From CAYJPV01 sp964372095 (lineage in GTDB: Bacteria; Acidobacteriota; Vicinamibacteria; Vicinamibacterales; JAKQTR01): 64,000 bases of DNA. Each line of letters opens with the position of its first letter. Positions within the stretch are counted from its first letter, which is position 1. This document shows positions 44,169 through 53,254 of this stretch, in pieces. The translations under genes were made by a program, and so were the position numbers. The stretch covers positions 124,001 through 188,000 of the forward strand of contig CAYJPV010000006.1 of the NCBI GenBank assembly GCA_964372095.1. The letters run 5' to 3'. The notes beneath the pieces are model-generated. The model ran no database searches. It was not told the origin of the DNA and was given only the letters and a program-made list of their open reading frames with translations.

Positions 44169-45701
44169 TCAGTGCTTTTCGAGGGTTGGGTGCGGAAGGC
44201 GACCGGCAACAGCCGGCCCCGTATCCGCTGCGTAACTCACGCCGTCACCAGTCTGTAACACATGGCCCACTTCGGGGGGCGTCCGCCGCAGAGGGAGATC
44301 GACCCGGAACGTGGACCCTGGACCCGGACGGTCCTCGAGTATGGCCCGGCCCCCGTGGTTTGCGGCGACCTCCCGGACCAGCGCCAGGCCAAGGCCGGTG
44401 CCCACGGGCGCGTGGTGGCGCGCATTGGGTGCCCGCACGAACTCGAGAAACAGTTGTTCCCGGAACTCCGCCGGGACACCGATGCCAGTATCCTCAACAC
44501 GAATGACGGCCGTGTCTCCGATGATCTTCAGGCGTACGGACACCACGCCGTCACGCACGGAGTACTTGATGGCGTTGTGGACGAGGTTCTCGAATGCGTG
44601 GACCAGGTCGGGCGGCACGCCCCACTCGAGCACGGCGCGCCCCATGAAATCGGACTCGACCTTCACGCCGCATTCGTCGGAGTACGGTGTCAGGGCGTCG
44701 ATGATGTCCGTCAGCAACTGGTTCAGACTGACGTCGCGCGTCCAGGGCGCCCGCAGGCGGCCTTCCCGGACCTTGGCGAGGTCGAGCAGACCGTTGACGA
44801 TGAGCAGGAGCCCGTTGACGCGCTCCGCGACCCCTCGCATCAGCCGCTGTCCCCGTTCTGACGCCAGATCCACCAACCCGCTCGTGAGCACGTCGAGCGA
44901 GGTCCGGATCGTCCCGAGCGGCGATCGTAACTGGTGGGCGGAGATCCGCATGTAGTGGGACTTCCGCCGCTCCAGGTCGGCCAGTTCTCCCAGCAGACGC
45001 TGGAGCTCGACCGTCCGGTCCTCGAGCGCCGCGGAGGTCTGGCGCAGTTCATGGTTCCGCTGCTTGAGGCGGTCGCTGACGCTCCCGGTCAGGTACACGA
45101 TGCCGAACAGGAAGCCCACGAACGCCAGGAGCGCGAAGGCGGATATCGCGTCGGGAGCCGGGGCCGCCGGTCCAACGACCGACAGGGCGGGCACGTGCCA
45201 GACACCAGTCACCTGGAGCCCGAACGCCGTGAGGCTGGTCACGCCGGCCGCCAGGTACATCCACTCGGTGGACACCAGAATCGTCCCGATGGCCATGTGG
45301 AAGCCGAAGAACGGCAGGAGCGGACTGGTCAGGTCTCCGGTGTAGTGGACGACCGCCAGTAACGCGGTGAGGTCCAGGGCGATCTGCAGCAGCGCGCTCA
45401 CGCGCAGTTCAAAGCCGTCGGGCGAGATCCCCCGGCGCAACCGTCGCTGGCAGTAGGTGTTGTACGCCACCAGCACCACGGCGATGACCGCCAGGTCCGG
45501 CCACAGCCCCGGCAGCCCGATCACCGGCCCGAAGACCGACGCGACGGCCAGGGCGAGGGCAGCCCCCCACCGGAGCCGGACGAACCACGAGAGACGATCT
45601 ACCAGTTCGAGCGCCAGGGCGTCGTCCACACCCGTCCCGCCGGCGTCGGACACGGACGCGGGCGTATCGGACAGAAACGGACTGGACGGCGCGTGGTTCA
45701 C
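44169..45701 (-). CDS. Membrane histidine kinase with multi-helix sensor
   Basis: A 510-residue kinase whose first 210 residues form about six membrane helices (ALALAVASVFGPVIGL; LAVIAVVLVAYNTYC; FFGFHMAIGTILVSTEW; AFALLAFVGFLFGIVYL) with little periplasmic sequence. Such kinases often sense membrane or quinone state. A coiled linker leads to the phospho-acceptor His in RISAHQLRSPLGTI. ATPase motifs: VHNAIKYSVRD, DTGIGVPAE and GTGLGLALV. GTG 45701 overlaps the regulator stop (GTGA). Last gene of the Nuo/GltD-HdrD operon; the upstream activator site of P5 lies inside its end. Confidence 0.88.
   Translation of the reverse strand: MNHAPSSPFLSDTPASVSDAGGTGVDDALALELVDRLSWFVRLRWGAALALAVASVFGPVIGLPGLWPDLAVIAVVLVAYNTYCQRRLRRGISPDGFELRVSALLQIALDLTALLAVVHYTGDLTSPLLPFFGFHMAIGTILVSTEWMYLAAGVTSLTAFGLQVTGVWHVPALSVVGPAAPAPDAISAFALLAFVGFLFGIVYLTGSVSDRLKQRNHELRQTSAALEDRTVELQRLLGELADLERRKSHYMRISAHQLRSPLGTIRTSLDVLTSGLVDLASERGQRLMRGVAERVNGLLLIVNGLLDLAKVREGRLRAPWTRDVSLNQLLTDIIDALTPYSDECGVKVESDFMGRAVLEWGVPPDLVHAFENLVHNAIKYSVRDGVVSVRLKIIGDTAVIRVEDTGIGVPAEFREQLFLEFVRAPNARHHAPVGTGLGLALVREVAANHGGRAILEDRPGPGSTFRVDLPLRRTPPEVGHVLQTGDGVSYAADTGPAVAGRLPHPTLEKH
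44244..44259. promoter_or_regulatory. Putative activator site for P5
   Basis: Minus strand GTTACAGACTGGTGAC. A further GTAAC half-site at 44232-44236 makes three half-sites in a row. Centre about 125 bp upstream of the P5 GG, two helical turns further than P3. Confidence 0.52.
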
Positions 45702-46075
45702 CCGATGAGCTCGGCGATATTGGCCAGCAGTTGATCCGGCGTAATCGGCTTCTCGAGATACCGTGCGCAGGGGACCCACGTTTCGTCGGTCTCCATGCGG
45801 TAGTTGTACATCTGATCGACACCGGTCAGCATGACCACGGGGATCGCCTTGGTCTTCGGATCCCCGTGCAGCGACCGGGCCACGTCAAACCCCTCGGAGG
45901 GATAGTCCATCATCACGTCGAGCACGATGAGGTCGGGCAAGGCCTCCGCCACGGAACGCAGCGCGTCCGGACCGTTGCCGGCGGTGCGAATCCGATAGCG
46001 CGTCTCCAGCACCGCACTAATCGCATCGACGAACACGGGATCATCATCCACCAGCAGCACCGTCTTGCGACTCAT
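45698..46075 (-). CDS. Single-domain response regulator
   Basis: A 125-residue receiver with phospho-acceptor Asp in LIVLDVMMDYPSEG, acidic pair VLLVDDDPVF and Lys in YLEKPITPDQ; no output domain. ATG 46075 chosen. Lies between the NuoF-like gene and its likely kinase, so it probably acts by binding a partner protein. Confidence 0.88.
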   Translation of the reverse strand: MSRKTVLLVDDDPVFVDAISAVLETRYRIRTAGNGPDALRSVAEALPDLIVLDVMMDYPSEGFDVARSLHGDPKTKAIPVVMLTGVDQMYNYRMETDETWVPCARYLEKPITPDQLLANIAELIG

Positions 46076-46085
46076 GCAACCCTCC

Positions 46086-47993
46086 TCAACGGACGAGCAC
46101 CGCATTCTGATTGCACGCGGTCAGGCAGGCTCCGCAATGGATACACAGATCCTGATCAATGTGGTGGACGTGCTTGATCTGCCCGGTAATGGCGTTCGAC
46201 GCGCACGCCTTCGCGCACAGTGTACATCCGTTGCAGAGCACTTCGGCAATCGTGTACGTCAGCAATGCACGGCATTGTCCAGCGGGGCATCGCCGGTCAT
46301 GGATGTGCGTTTCGTACTCGTCACGGAAGTGCTGCAACGTCGACAGGACGGCGTTCGGGGCGGTCTGGCCGAGGCCGCACAAGGAACTCCGCTGCACGTG
46401 GCGCGCCAGTTCCTGCAGCGTGTCGAGGTCTTCGGGCTCGGCTTCGCCCTTGGTGATCCGTTCGACGAGGTTCAACATGACCCGCAGCCCGATCCGGCAC
46501 GGCGGACACTTGCCGCAGGACTCCTCGACCAGGAACTCGAGGAAGAACCGGGACAGTTCGACCATGCACGTGCCTTCATGGAGCACGATCAGGCCGCCGG
46601 ACCCCATCACGGCGCCCAGACTCTGGAGCGACTCGTAGTCCACGGGCACGTCTGCGGCCGACGCGGGCACGCATCCGCCGGACGGCCCGCCGGCCTGAAC
46701 CGCCTTGAACGGCAAGCCGGTCCGGATGCCTCCGCCAATCACATCGACGACGTCCCGGAGGGAGATGCCCATCGGCACTTCCACGAGGCCGGTATTGCGC
46801 ACGTCGCCGGCCAGGGCGAACACCTTCGTGCCCTTACTGCGCGCGGTGCCGATGGCCGAGAACCACGCGGCGCCGCGCAGCATGATCGGCGGCACATTCG
46901 CCCAGGTTTCTACGTTATTGATCAGCGTGGGCTTGCCCCACAGCCCGTGTTGCGCCGGGAACGGCGGACGCGGACGCGGCATGCCGCGTTTGCCCTCGAT
47001 TGACGCGATCAGGGCCGTCTCCTCGCCGCAGACGAACGCGCCGGCACCGATCCGGATTTCGATATCAAACGAGAAGCCCGTGCCCAGCACGTTCGGCCCG
47101 AGCAGGCCGGCGGCCCGGGCCGCCGCAAGCGCGAACCCCAGCCGCTCAATCGCGAGCGGATACTCCGCCCGCACGTATATGAAACCTTTCGCGGCACCCA
47201 CCACGCGCCCGGCGATGGTCATGCCCTCGATCACCGAATGGGGATCGCCTTCGAGGATGCTGCGGTCCATGAACGCGCCGGGGTCACCTTCATCGCCGTT
47301 GCAGACGACGTATTTCTCGCCCCCCGGGGCTTCCCGGACAAACTGCCACTTGAGCCCAGCGGGAAAGCCGGCCCCGCCGCGACCGCGCAGGCCGGACCGC
47401 TTCATGGCGTCCAGGACACCATCCGGTGTCATCTCGAGCAGCACTTTCGCCAGTGCCGCGTAGCCGTCGAGCGCGATGTAGTCGTCAATGCGCAAGGGAT
47501 CAACCACGCCACAGTTGCGCAGCGCGATCTTCACCTGCTGGGCGAAGAACGGCACATCCCGGCTTCGCAACTTGACGCCATCCGGCCCCTCCCAGACCAG
47601 TTCGGCATCTTCCACCGGGCGATGATCAAGCAGGTGCTCGCGCACGATGCGACGCGCCAGCGGGACGTCCACGCGGGGATAGTAGATGCCGTCAGGTGCC
47701 ACCAGCACCAGCGGACCCGCTTCGCAGAGCCCCATGCAGCCGACCCGCACGACGCGGGCCTGCTGCTCGATCCCGGCGTCCCGGATGAGCTGTTCCAGCG
47801 TGTCGGCCAGCGGCAGCGAGCGGGAGGACACGCACCCGCCGCCGGCGCAGACCAGGATGTCGCGCCGGACATCCTGACCGCCCTGCCGGCTGGCCAGCCG
47901 GCCGGTGATGGTGGGTTGCAGCAGGACGCGCAAGGCGTCGAGATCGGCCGGGCTGAGCGGCCGCGGATCGGTCAGTGGACCTGGACTAGCCAC
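46086..47993 (-). CDS. NuoF-like NADH-oxidising flavoprotein with extra iron-sulfur domains
   Basis: A 635-residue subunit like those of NAD(P)-reducing hydrogenases and electron-bifurcating complexes. An N-terminal thioredoxin-like [2Fe-2S] domain (CAGGGCVSSRSL; GCMGLCEAG) precedes the FMN/NADH core (SGLRGRGGAGFPAGLKW; NGDEGDPGAFMDRSILEG), the [4Fe-4S] site ESCGKCPPCR with its distal Cys, and two C-terminal ferredoxin clusters (CNGCTLCAKAC; CIHCGACLTAC). It should take electrons from or give them to NAD(H). GTG start after GGGAGGC, overlapping NuoE by 8 bp. Confidence 0.92.
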   Translation of the reverse strand: MASPGPLTDPRPLSPADLDALRVLLQPTITGRLASRQGGQDVRRDILVCAGGGCVSSRSLPLADTLEQLIRDAGIEQQARVVRVGCMGLCEAGPLVLVAPDGIYYPRVDVPLARRIVREHLLDHRPVEDAELVWEGPDGVKLRSRDVPFFAQQVKIALRNCGVVDPLRIDDYIALDGYAALAKVLLEMTPDGVLDAMKRSGLRGRGGAGFPAGLKWQFVREAPGGEKYVVCNGDEGDPGAFMDRSILEGDPHSVIEGMTIAGRVVGAAKGFIYVRAEYPLAIERLGFALAAARAAGLLGPNVLGTGFSFDIEIRIGAGAFVCGEETALIASIEGKRGMPRPRPPFPAQHGLWGKPTLINNVETWANVPPIMLRGAAWFSAIGTARSKGTKVFALAGDVRNTGLVEVPMGISLRDVVDVIGGGIRTGLPFKAVQAGGPSGGCVPASAADVPVDYESLQSLGAVMGSGGLIVLHEGTCMVELSRFFLEFLVEESCGKCPPCRIGLRVMLNLVERITKGEAEPEDLDTLQELARHVQRSSLCGLGQTAPNAVLSTLQHFRDEYETHIHDRRCPAGQCRALLTYTIAEVLCNGCTLCAKACASNAITGQIKHVHHIDQDLCIHCGACLTACNQNAVLVR

Positions 47994-48561
47994 GAGTTGC
48001 CTCCCCGCCAGTGGCCGCCCCTTCGCGTCTCCCGCGGGCGCGCAACTGCGTCACCAGCCGGCGAACCTGTTTCGCGTCGAGGTTGCCGTACACGTCGTTG
48101 CCCACCATCATCGCGGGCGCCAGGCCGCACGCCCCGAGGCACCGCACCTGTTCGAGGCTGAACAGCTTGTCATCGGTGGATTCGCCCATGTCGATTTTGA
48201 GCGTCTCCTGCAGCGTCTCGATCAACCGCGTCGCGTGGCGGACGAAACAGGCTGTCCCCATGCACACTTTGAGCGGAAACCGGCCTCGCGGCGTGAGCGT
48301 GAAGAACGAGTAGAAGCTCAGGACCGAGTACACCTGGACGGGCGACAGGCCGAGACGCAGCGCGACCAACTCCTGCACGTCAAAGGGCACATGTCCCAGG
48401 CGCTCCTGCAGGAAGTGCAGCAGGGGGATGAGTCGCTCCGTCCCGCCGGGATGGTCGGCCAGAAACGTGTCGATGGCCATTGCGACGTCGCCGCCCCACG
48501 TGCTGTCGGACGGGGCCATCTGTTCGGCCGGTCCAGCTCCGGCTTCGCTGTGCTCTATCAT
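47986..48561 (-). CDS. NuoE-like [2Fe-2S] subunit
   Basis: A 191-residue 24-kDa-type subunit with the four cluster cysteines in VCMGTACFV and VRCLGACGLAP. Typical helical N-terminus (LIPLLHFLQERLGHVP; VYSVLSFYSFF). Partner of the NuoF-like protein. ATG overlaps the NuoG-like stop (ATGA). Confidence 0.92.
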   Translation of the reverse strand: MIEHSEAGAGPAEQMAPSDSTWGGDVAMAIDTFLADHPGGTERLIPLLHFLQERLGHVPFDVQELVALRLGLSPVQVYSVLSFYSFFTLTPRGRFPLKVCMGTACFVRHATRLIETLQETLKIDMGESTDDKLFSLEQVRCLGACGLAPAMMVGNDVYGNLDAKQVRRLVTQLRARGRREGAATGGEATRG

Positions 48562-51092
48562 GAAGACCTCCGGATTTCCGCCGCGATTGGCTGGTCATCG
48601 GGAATCATGAGGGCCGCCACGCTGTCCCATCGGGCCCTCCACGGGGCGACCACGGTTCCATCGCGCACCGTTGCGTCGACCCGTGCACGTAACAGCGCTT
48701 CTCGGCCTCCGGCGGTCAAGCGCACCATGTCGCCCGCCTGTACGCCGTTGGTGGCTGCGTCCCGCGGGGAGATGCGCAGTACGGCCGACGGCGCCAGTTC
48801 CTGCAGCACGGCACTTCGGTCTGTCACCGAGCCCGAGCGGAAGAGCTGCGGTGACGCATCGAGCAACAGCCCGGTCCAGCGCGGCCCGATGACCGGCGGT
48901 GCCTCCGGTATCAACCGACGCAGGACGGGCACGACGGCGGCCGCACGGCACGCCGCGTCGACCTGCGCCTTCAGCGACGCGCCCTCTGGCAGCGCGACCC
49001 CAAGGCGGCGGCCGATCTCCCGGAAGATCTGGCCATCCTGAGGCACGCCCGACGGGGGCGGCAGCAACGGCCGGAACGCACGCCGCTGGCCGTCCGCGCC
49101 GACCATACTGCCGGTTCGTTCGCTGAGGATGGCGACCGGCAGCACGACGTCGGCCAGCCGTGCCGTCTGGGTCATGAACGCATCGTGCACCACGACGAAG
49201 CCCGCTCGTTCAACGGCTTCCGCGCCGCGCAGGCTGCCCGGCCAGGCACCCACCGGATCCTGGCCGACGAGGTAGAGCACGTCCACCGGAGGCTGGCCCG
49301 CACCCTGCAGGACCTGCTCGAGCGTGAGCCCGTCGGGTGCAGGCACGTCGTGTTCCCAGGTCTGCGCCAATGCCGTCCTGGCTGCGGCGTCCGCGGCGGG
49401 CCGCCCGCCTGGCAGCCACGCCGGGTGCAACCCGGCATCCAGCACGCCCTGGACGTTGGCTTTCTCACCGAGCACGAGCAATCCACCGCCCGATGGCCCC
49501 AGCAGGGCGTCAAACGCGACAGCGGCCCGAGTCACCGCGGCTTCGTCACCGGGAATGCCGAGCCCCGTCACCACGACCGTCACAACCTTTCGCGCGTCGC
49601 GGACGAGGGCCACCAGGGATTCGAACGACGCCCCGCTGACGCCAGCCACGTCCTCAATCACGGCTGGTGTGAACGGGTGCAGGCTGGACAGCCACGCTTC
49701 GGCGTCCGGCAGAGTCCGGAGGGGCTCGAAGCGTTCGGGCTGTTCCGCGAGGAGGCGGGCCGCCAGGCCGTTGAGCAGCGTCGCTTCACCGGCCGGACGG
49801 AGCGACAGCGTCAACGCCGCGTGGCGCTCGAGACCTCCCGAGAGCGCGTGGGCCAGGACCAGTTTCTGCCCCCGCTGGCTTGCCCCTTGAACGAGATCGG
49901 TCTTGACCAGCGGATGCGTGCGGCTCGGGTCACCCCGCAGGACGAGCACGACATCGGCCTGCCGCAACGACTCGAACGTGGCACTCGATCGGGGCACGCC
50001 GGTCAGTGCCGCCATGCCGTCAGACAGAGCCGCCGTGCCGCCGCTGGGCCCCACACCCACGTGCGGCGTACCCACCGTCGTCCTCAGCAGGCGCTGCATG
50101 AGATACGCGTCTTCGACCGCAAGTCGCGAGCCGCCAAGCCCGACGACCCGACCGCGCGTCTCCCCGGCGGTCTTCAGCGCCGTCGTGACGGCGCCGATCG
50201 CCTCGCTCCAGGTTGCCTCGACGAGTTCCCCGTCCTTCCTGATCAGCGGTCGTGTCAGGCGGTCTTTCGATGCGAGGATGTCCAGCCCGAGCCACCCCTT
50301 CACGCACAGCTTTCCGTGATTCGGCTCGAGGTCGTCGTTGGCCGTCACACAGACGAGCGCGCGATCAGAGGACTCCCCGACCAGCTGGCACCCGCACGAA
50401 CAGAACGAACACGTGGTGGTCTCGGCTTCCCGGAGCCAGGCAGGCACGTCGCTCACGTACGGCTTGGCGACGAGAGCCCCCACGGGACACGCATTCACGC
50501 ACTGGCCACAGAATTCGCAGTCCAATGGGCGGTCGAGCAGCGTCGCCACACGTGCGCGCAGTCCACGATGGACGATGGCAATCGCCGCCACGCCCTGCAC
50601 TTCGTCGCACAGGCGCACGCACTTGCCGCACAGGATGCACTTCTCCGTGTCCCGCAGGATCACGGGCGACGCCTCGTCGCGTGGCACCGCCACGCGCTCG
50701 AAGGGCACGCGGCGCTCCGGCACGCCGTACTCGTACATGAGGTCCTGCAGACGGCAGTCACCGCGCCGCTCGCACGCCGGGCACTCCAGTCGATGGTTCA
50801 ACAGCAACAGCCGCAGTTGATACCGTCGCGACTCGATGACGTCCGGCGTACTGGTTTCGACCACCATGCCGGGCAGCACCGGCGTCGAACAGGCGGGAAT
50901 GAGCCCTCCGCGACCGTCGTGACGCATCACCACGCAGAGGCGGCATCCCCCGTACGGCGTCAGCCGCGGATCGTGACAGAGCGTGGGGATCCGCTTGCCC
51001 AGACCACGCAGCACGTCCAGCAGCAGCGATCCGCGTCCGGCCTCGACGACCTGACCATCAACCGTCAACGACACGAGTTCCTGGCTGGCCAT
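48558..51092 (-). CDS. NuoG/FdhA-like molybdopterin-family subunit lacking the formate-dehydrogenase active Cys/Sec
   Basis: An 844-residue protein of the NuoG/formate dehydrogenase alpha group. N-terminal [2Fe-2S] domain (YGGCRLCVVM; PACSTP), His-Cys [4Fe-4S] site (LECPACERRGDC), two ferredoxin clusters (CILCGKCVRLC; CEFCGQCVNACPVG) and a molybdopterin-type cluster (CSFCSCGCQLV; NHGKLCVKGWLG). Where formate dehydrogenases have the catalytic Cys or Sec in an xDHCARLCH-like motif, this protein reads VGVGPSGGTAALSDG, so formate oxidation is unlikely. It is probably an electron wire or scaffold. ATG 51092 lies 2 bp after the GltD-HdrD stop. Confidence 0.86.
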   Translation of the reverse strand: MASQELVSLTVDGQVVEAGRGSLLLDVLRGLGKRIPTLCHDPRLTPYGGCRLCVVMRHDGRGGLIPACSTPVLPGMVVETSTPDVIESRRYQLRLLLLNHRLECPACERRGDCRLQDLMYEYGVPERRVPFERVAVPRDEASPVILRDTEKCILCGKCVRLCDEVQGVAAIAIVHRGLRARVATLLDRPLDCEFCGQCVNACPVGALVAKPYVSDVPAWLREAETTTCSFCSCGCQLVGESSDRALVCVTANDDLEPNHGKLCVKGWLGLDILASKDRLTRPLIRKDGELVEATWSEAIGAVTTALKTAGETRGRVVGLGGSRLAVEDAYLMQRLLRTTVGTPHVGVGPSGGTAALSDGMAALTGVPRSSATFESLRQADVVLVLRGDPSRTHPLVKTDLVQGASQRGQKLVLAHALSGGLERHAALTLSLRPAGEATLLNGLAARLLAEQPERFEPLRTLPDAEAWLSSLHPFTPAVIEDVAGVSGASFESLVALVRDARKVVTVVVTGLGIPGDEAAVTRAAVAFDALLGPSGGGLLVLGEKANVQGVLDAGLHPAWLPGGRPAADAAARTALAQTWEHDVPAPDGLTLEQVLQGAGQPPVDVLYLVGQDPVGAWPGSLRGAEAVERAGFVVVHDAFMTQTARLADVVLPVAILSERTGSMVGADGQRRAFRPLLPPPSGVPQDGQIFREIGRRLGVALPEGASLKAQVDAACRAAAVVPVLRRLIPEAPPVIGPRWTGLLLDASPQLFRSGSVTDRSAVLQELAPSAVLRISPRDAATNGVQAGDMVRLTAGGREALLRARVDATVRDGTVVAPWRARWDSVAALMIPDDQPIAAEIRRSS

Positions 51093-51094
51093 GT

Positions 51095-53224
51095 CTACTC
51101 CGTCCCCCCGGCAAGCGGCTGCAACCGCTTGAACGCCCACTTCGTCCGCAGGCGGTTGAGGTAGCGGGGAATCGCCCCGATTGGCTTGCGGGCAGCCACC
51201 TGCCGCCAGTCGTCCGCGAGCAGCAGGTCAAGGATGTGCAGCGACTCCTTGCCCAGGCTCGCCAGTGCCGTGCGGCAGCCCGCGCAGTACGTCACCATGG
51301 GTAACGGTGACTCATTCGCACGACGCTGCGTGACTGCCTTCGACAGGGCGGAGTCGACGGGATAGATCATCCCGCCGAACCCGCAGCATCGGGCCAGCCT
51401 GCCGTGGTAGTCCACGTCGTTCACCGCGGCGCCGCTCCCGCGGATCAGGCTTCGGACCGCCGCGTGCAGCCCCTCATCATGGCGGCCCTTGCACGAATCG
51501 TGGATCGACACCACGACGCCGTCGCGCGTGACGGGAGTTTTCCACACCGGCGCCAGCTGCTCCCAGACCGTCGAAATCGTGAGTTCCGGGACCGCGGCCC
51601 GCAGCGTGTGCATGCAGTCAGGGCAGGCCGCCACCAGTTCGTCCGCACCGGTCTGTTCAGCGGCACGCAACAACTGCTGCCGCGTCGCCGCGAACCCCTC
51701 TTCCATGCCCAGCAGTTCAGCCGGTGCGCCGCAGCACCACATGAGCACGCCCGTACCGGGATAGTGCCGTCGCAGTTCGTCGTAGATCCGCATCGTGTGC
51801 CCGGGCGCCGTCGCCGGCAGGGAGCATCCCGTGAAGAACAGCCGCTTCGACTTGCGCCGGCCCGGCTCAGACATCACCATCGTGAACGCACCGGACACGC
51901 CAGCCTTCCAGTAACCCACGATGGGCTTGTGCTGCTTCAGTGGTCCGAGCCCCGCCCGCACAGACGCCCGTCGGGCCTCGAGCATCAGGTGCCCGGTGTC
52001 CAGCTTCTCGGGACAGACCGTCGCGCACAGCTCGCAGATATTGCACGAGTAGACCACCGACCTGGTGTCCAAGGGATCGAGGCCGGCCAGGACCCGGCGG
52101 GCCAGATCCTTGGGCGAGTGGCAGTGTTTCGCGAGGAACTCGCAGTCTTTCACACAGAGGCCGCACTCGCAGTCCAGGCACCGCTCTGCTTCGGCACGCG
52201 CGTCCGATTCCGGCAGGTCCGGGGTGTGCGGCTGCAGCATCACCGGCGTCCGTTCGCGACGCCGCCGCTCGACTTCGTCGATGTCCAGCTTCCAGAGCAG
52301 ACGAGCCGGCGCCACGTCCTCGCGGTCGGCACGGAGGTCGCTCCCCGTCAGGAACCGGTGGACCGATTCCGCAACGCGGCGTCCCTGAGCCATCGCGTAG
52401 ATCACCGTGGACGGCCCGCTGACGGCATCCCCGCCGGCAAAGACCCCAGGCACACCCGTCTCGCCGGTGAGCGGGTCGACACCAATCGTGTCTCGCACAC
52501 TTGGCCGCAGCCCGAGTCCCAGGCGCAACAGCGCGATCGAGCCTGCGTATCCTGCCAGCAGCAGCACGGCCGCGAAGTCGCGTTGCAGTGCGTCCAGGGG
52601 CACATCGCTTCCGACATCGACACCCGTGCGCACGTCGATACCAAGGGCCGCGATCACCGACAGGTCCCGCTGCGCAACCGCCACAGGCAGCCGCCACGAC
52701 GGAAGCTGGTGGGTCAAACACCCACCAATCCGATCACTGCGCTCGAACACGGTCACCTGGTACCCCAGCCGTCGCAAATCGTGCGCGGCCAGCAACCCCG
52801 CGGGTCCCGCGCCGACCACCGCAACACGCTGGCCGCGATCGGGCGCGCAGGTCACCAGGTGCTGCGGGTCTCCCGGCTCCCAGTCGGCCAGGAATCGTTT
52901 GATGTCGCGGATGCGGACCGGCGCGTCTTCATCGATCCGCTTGCAGTGCTGCTCGCACGGATGCGCGCACACGTAACCCAGGATCCCGGGAAAGGGCAGC
53001 TTGTCCCGCACCAGTTGGAGCGCGTCCCGGTAACGCCCTTCCTTGGTCATCTGGACGTAACCGCGGGCATCCACATGCAGCGGACAACGCGCCACGCAGT
53101 TCGCCGGTCCTTCGCCCCGGCATCGCTCCAGGATCTCGCCCGCGAGTCTCTCAAGGACGGGTGGAGGGGTCTTCACCGTTGTTTCCCACGGCAGCGCAGG
53201 AACCTGCAGCGCAACTTGACTCAT
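51095..53224 (-). CDS. GltD-HdrD fusion: FAD/NAD(P) oxidoreductase plus two CCG domains
   Basis: A 709-residue fusion. Residues about 30-120 hold GltD-type cysteines (GPANCVARCPLH; YVCAHPCEQHCKR). An FAD fold follows (VAVVGAGPAGLLAAHDLR), then a flavin end motif (GVFAGGDAVSGPSTVIYAMA). Around 370-430 are ferredoxin clusters (CLDCECGLCVKDCEF; CNICELCATVCPE). The rest is HdrB/HdrD-like with two complete CCG motifs: TGCSLP...MWCCGAPAEL...CPDC and DSCKGR...RCCGFGGMI...CAGC. It could bind two noncubane clusters like heterodisulfide reductase. The GltD part is shortened: a second NAD(P) fold is not obvious. With NuoEFG-like partners it forms a probable soluble disulfide-reducing or confurcating complex. 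Confidence 0.86.
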   Translation of the reverse strand: MSQVALQVPALPWETTVKTPPPVLERLAGEILERCRGEGPANCVARCPLHVDARGYVQMTKEGRYRDALQLVRDKLPFPGILGYVCAHPCEQHCKRIDEDAPVRIRDIKRFLADWEPGDPQHLVTCAPDRGQRVAVVGAGPAGLLAAHDLRRLGYQVTVFERSDRIGGCLTHQLPSWRLPVAVAQRDLSVIAALGIDVRTGVDVGSDVPLDALQRDFAAVLLLAGYAGSIALLRLGLGLRPSVRDTIGVDPLTGETGVPGVFAGGDAVSGPSTVIYAMAQGRRVAESVHRFLTGSDLRADREDVAPARLLWKLDIDEVERRRRERTPVMLQPHTPDLPESDARAEAERCLDCECGLCVKDCEFLAKHCHSPKDLARRVLAGLDPLDTRSVVYSCNICELCATVCPEKLDTGHLMLEARRASVRAGLGPLKQHKPIVGYWKAGVSGAFTMVMSEPGRRKSKRLFFTGCSLPATAPGHTMRIYDELRRHYPGTGVLMWCCGAPAELLGMEEGFAATRQQLLRAAEQTGADELVAACPDCMHTLRAAVPELTISTVWEQLAPVWKTPVTRDGVVVSIHDSCKGRHDEGLHAAVRSLIRGSGAAVNDVDYHGRLARCCGFGGMIYPVDSALSKAVTQRRANESPLPMVTYCAGCRTALASLGKESLHILDLLLADDWRQVAARKPIGAIPRYLNRLRTKWAFKRLQPLAGGTE

Positions 53225-53254
53225 CGGCGGTCTCCAGCGGATTCGGTCCTGATG

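Noticed and set aside
48558..51092. Formate dehydrogenase alpha subunit
   Set aside because: Overall fold family fits, but the catalytic Cys/Sec motif is absent and no FdhD or FdhE-type gene is near.
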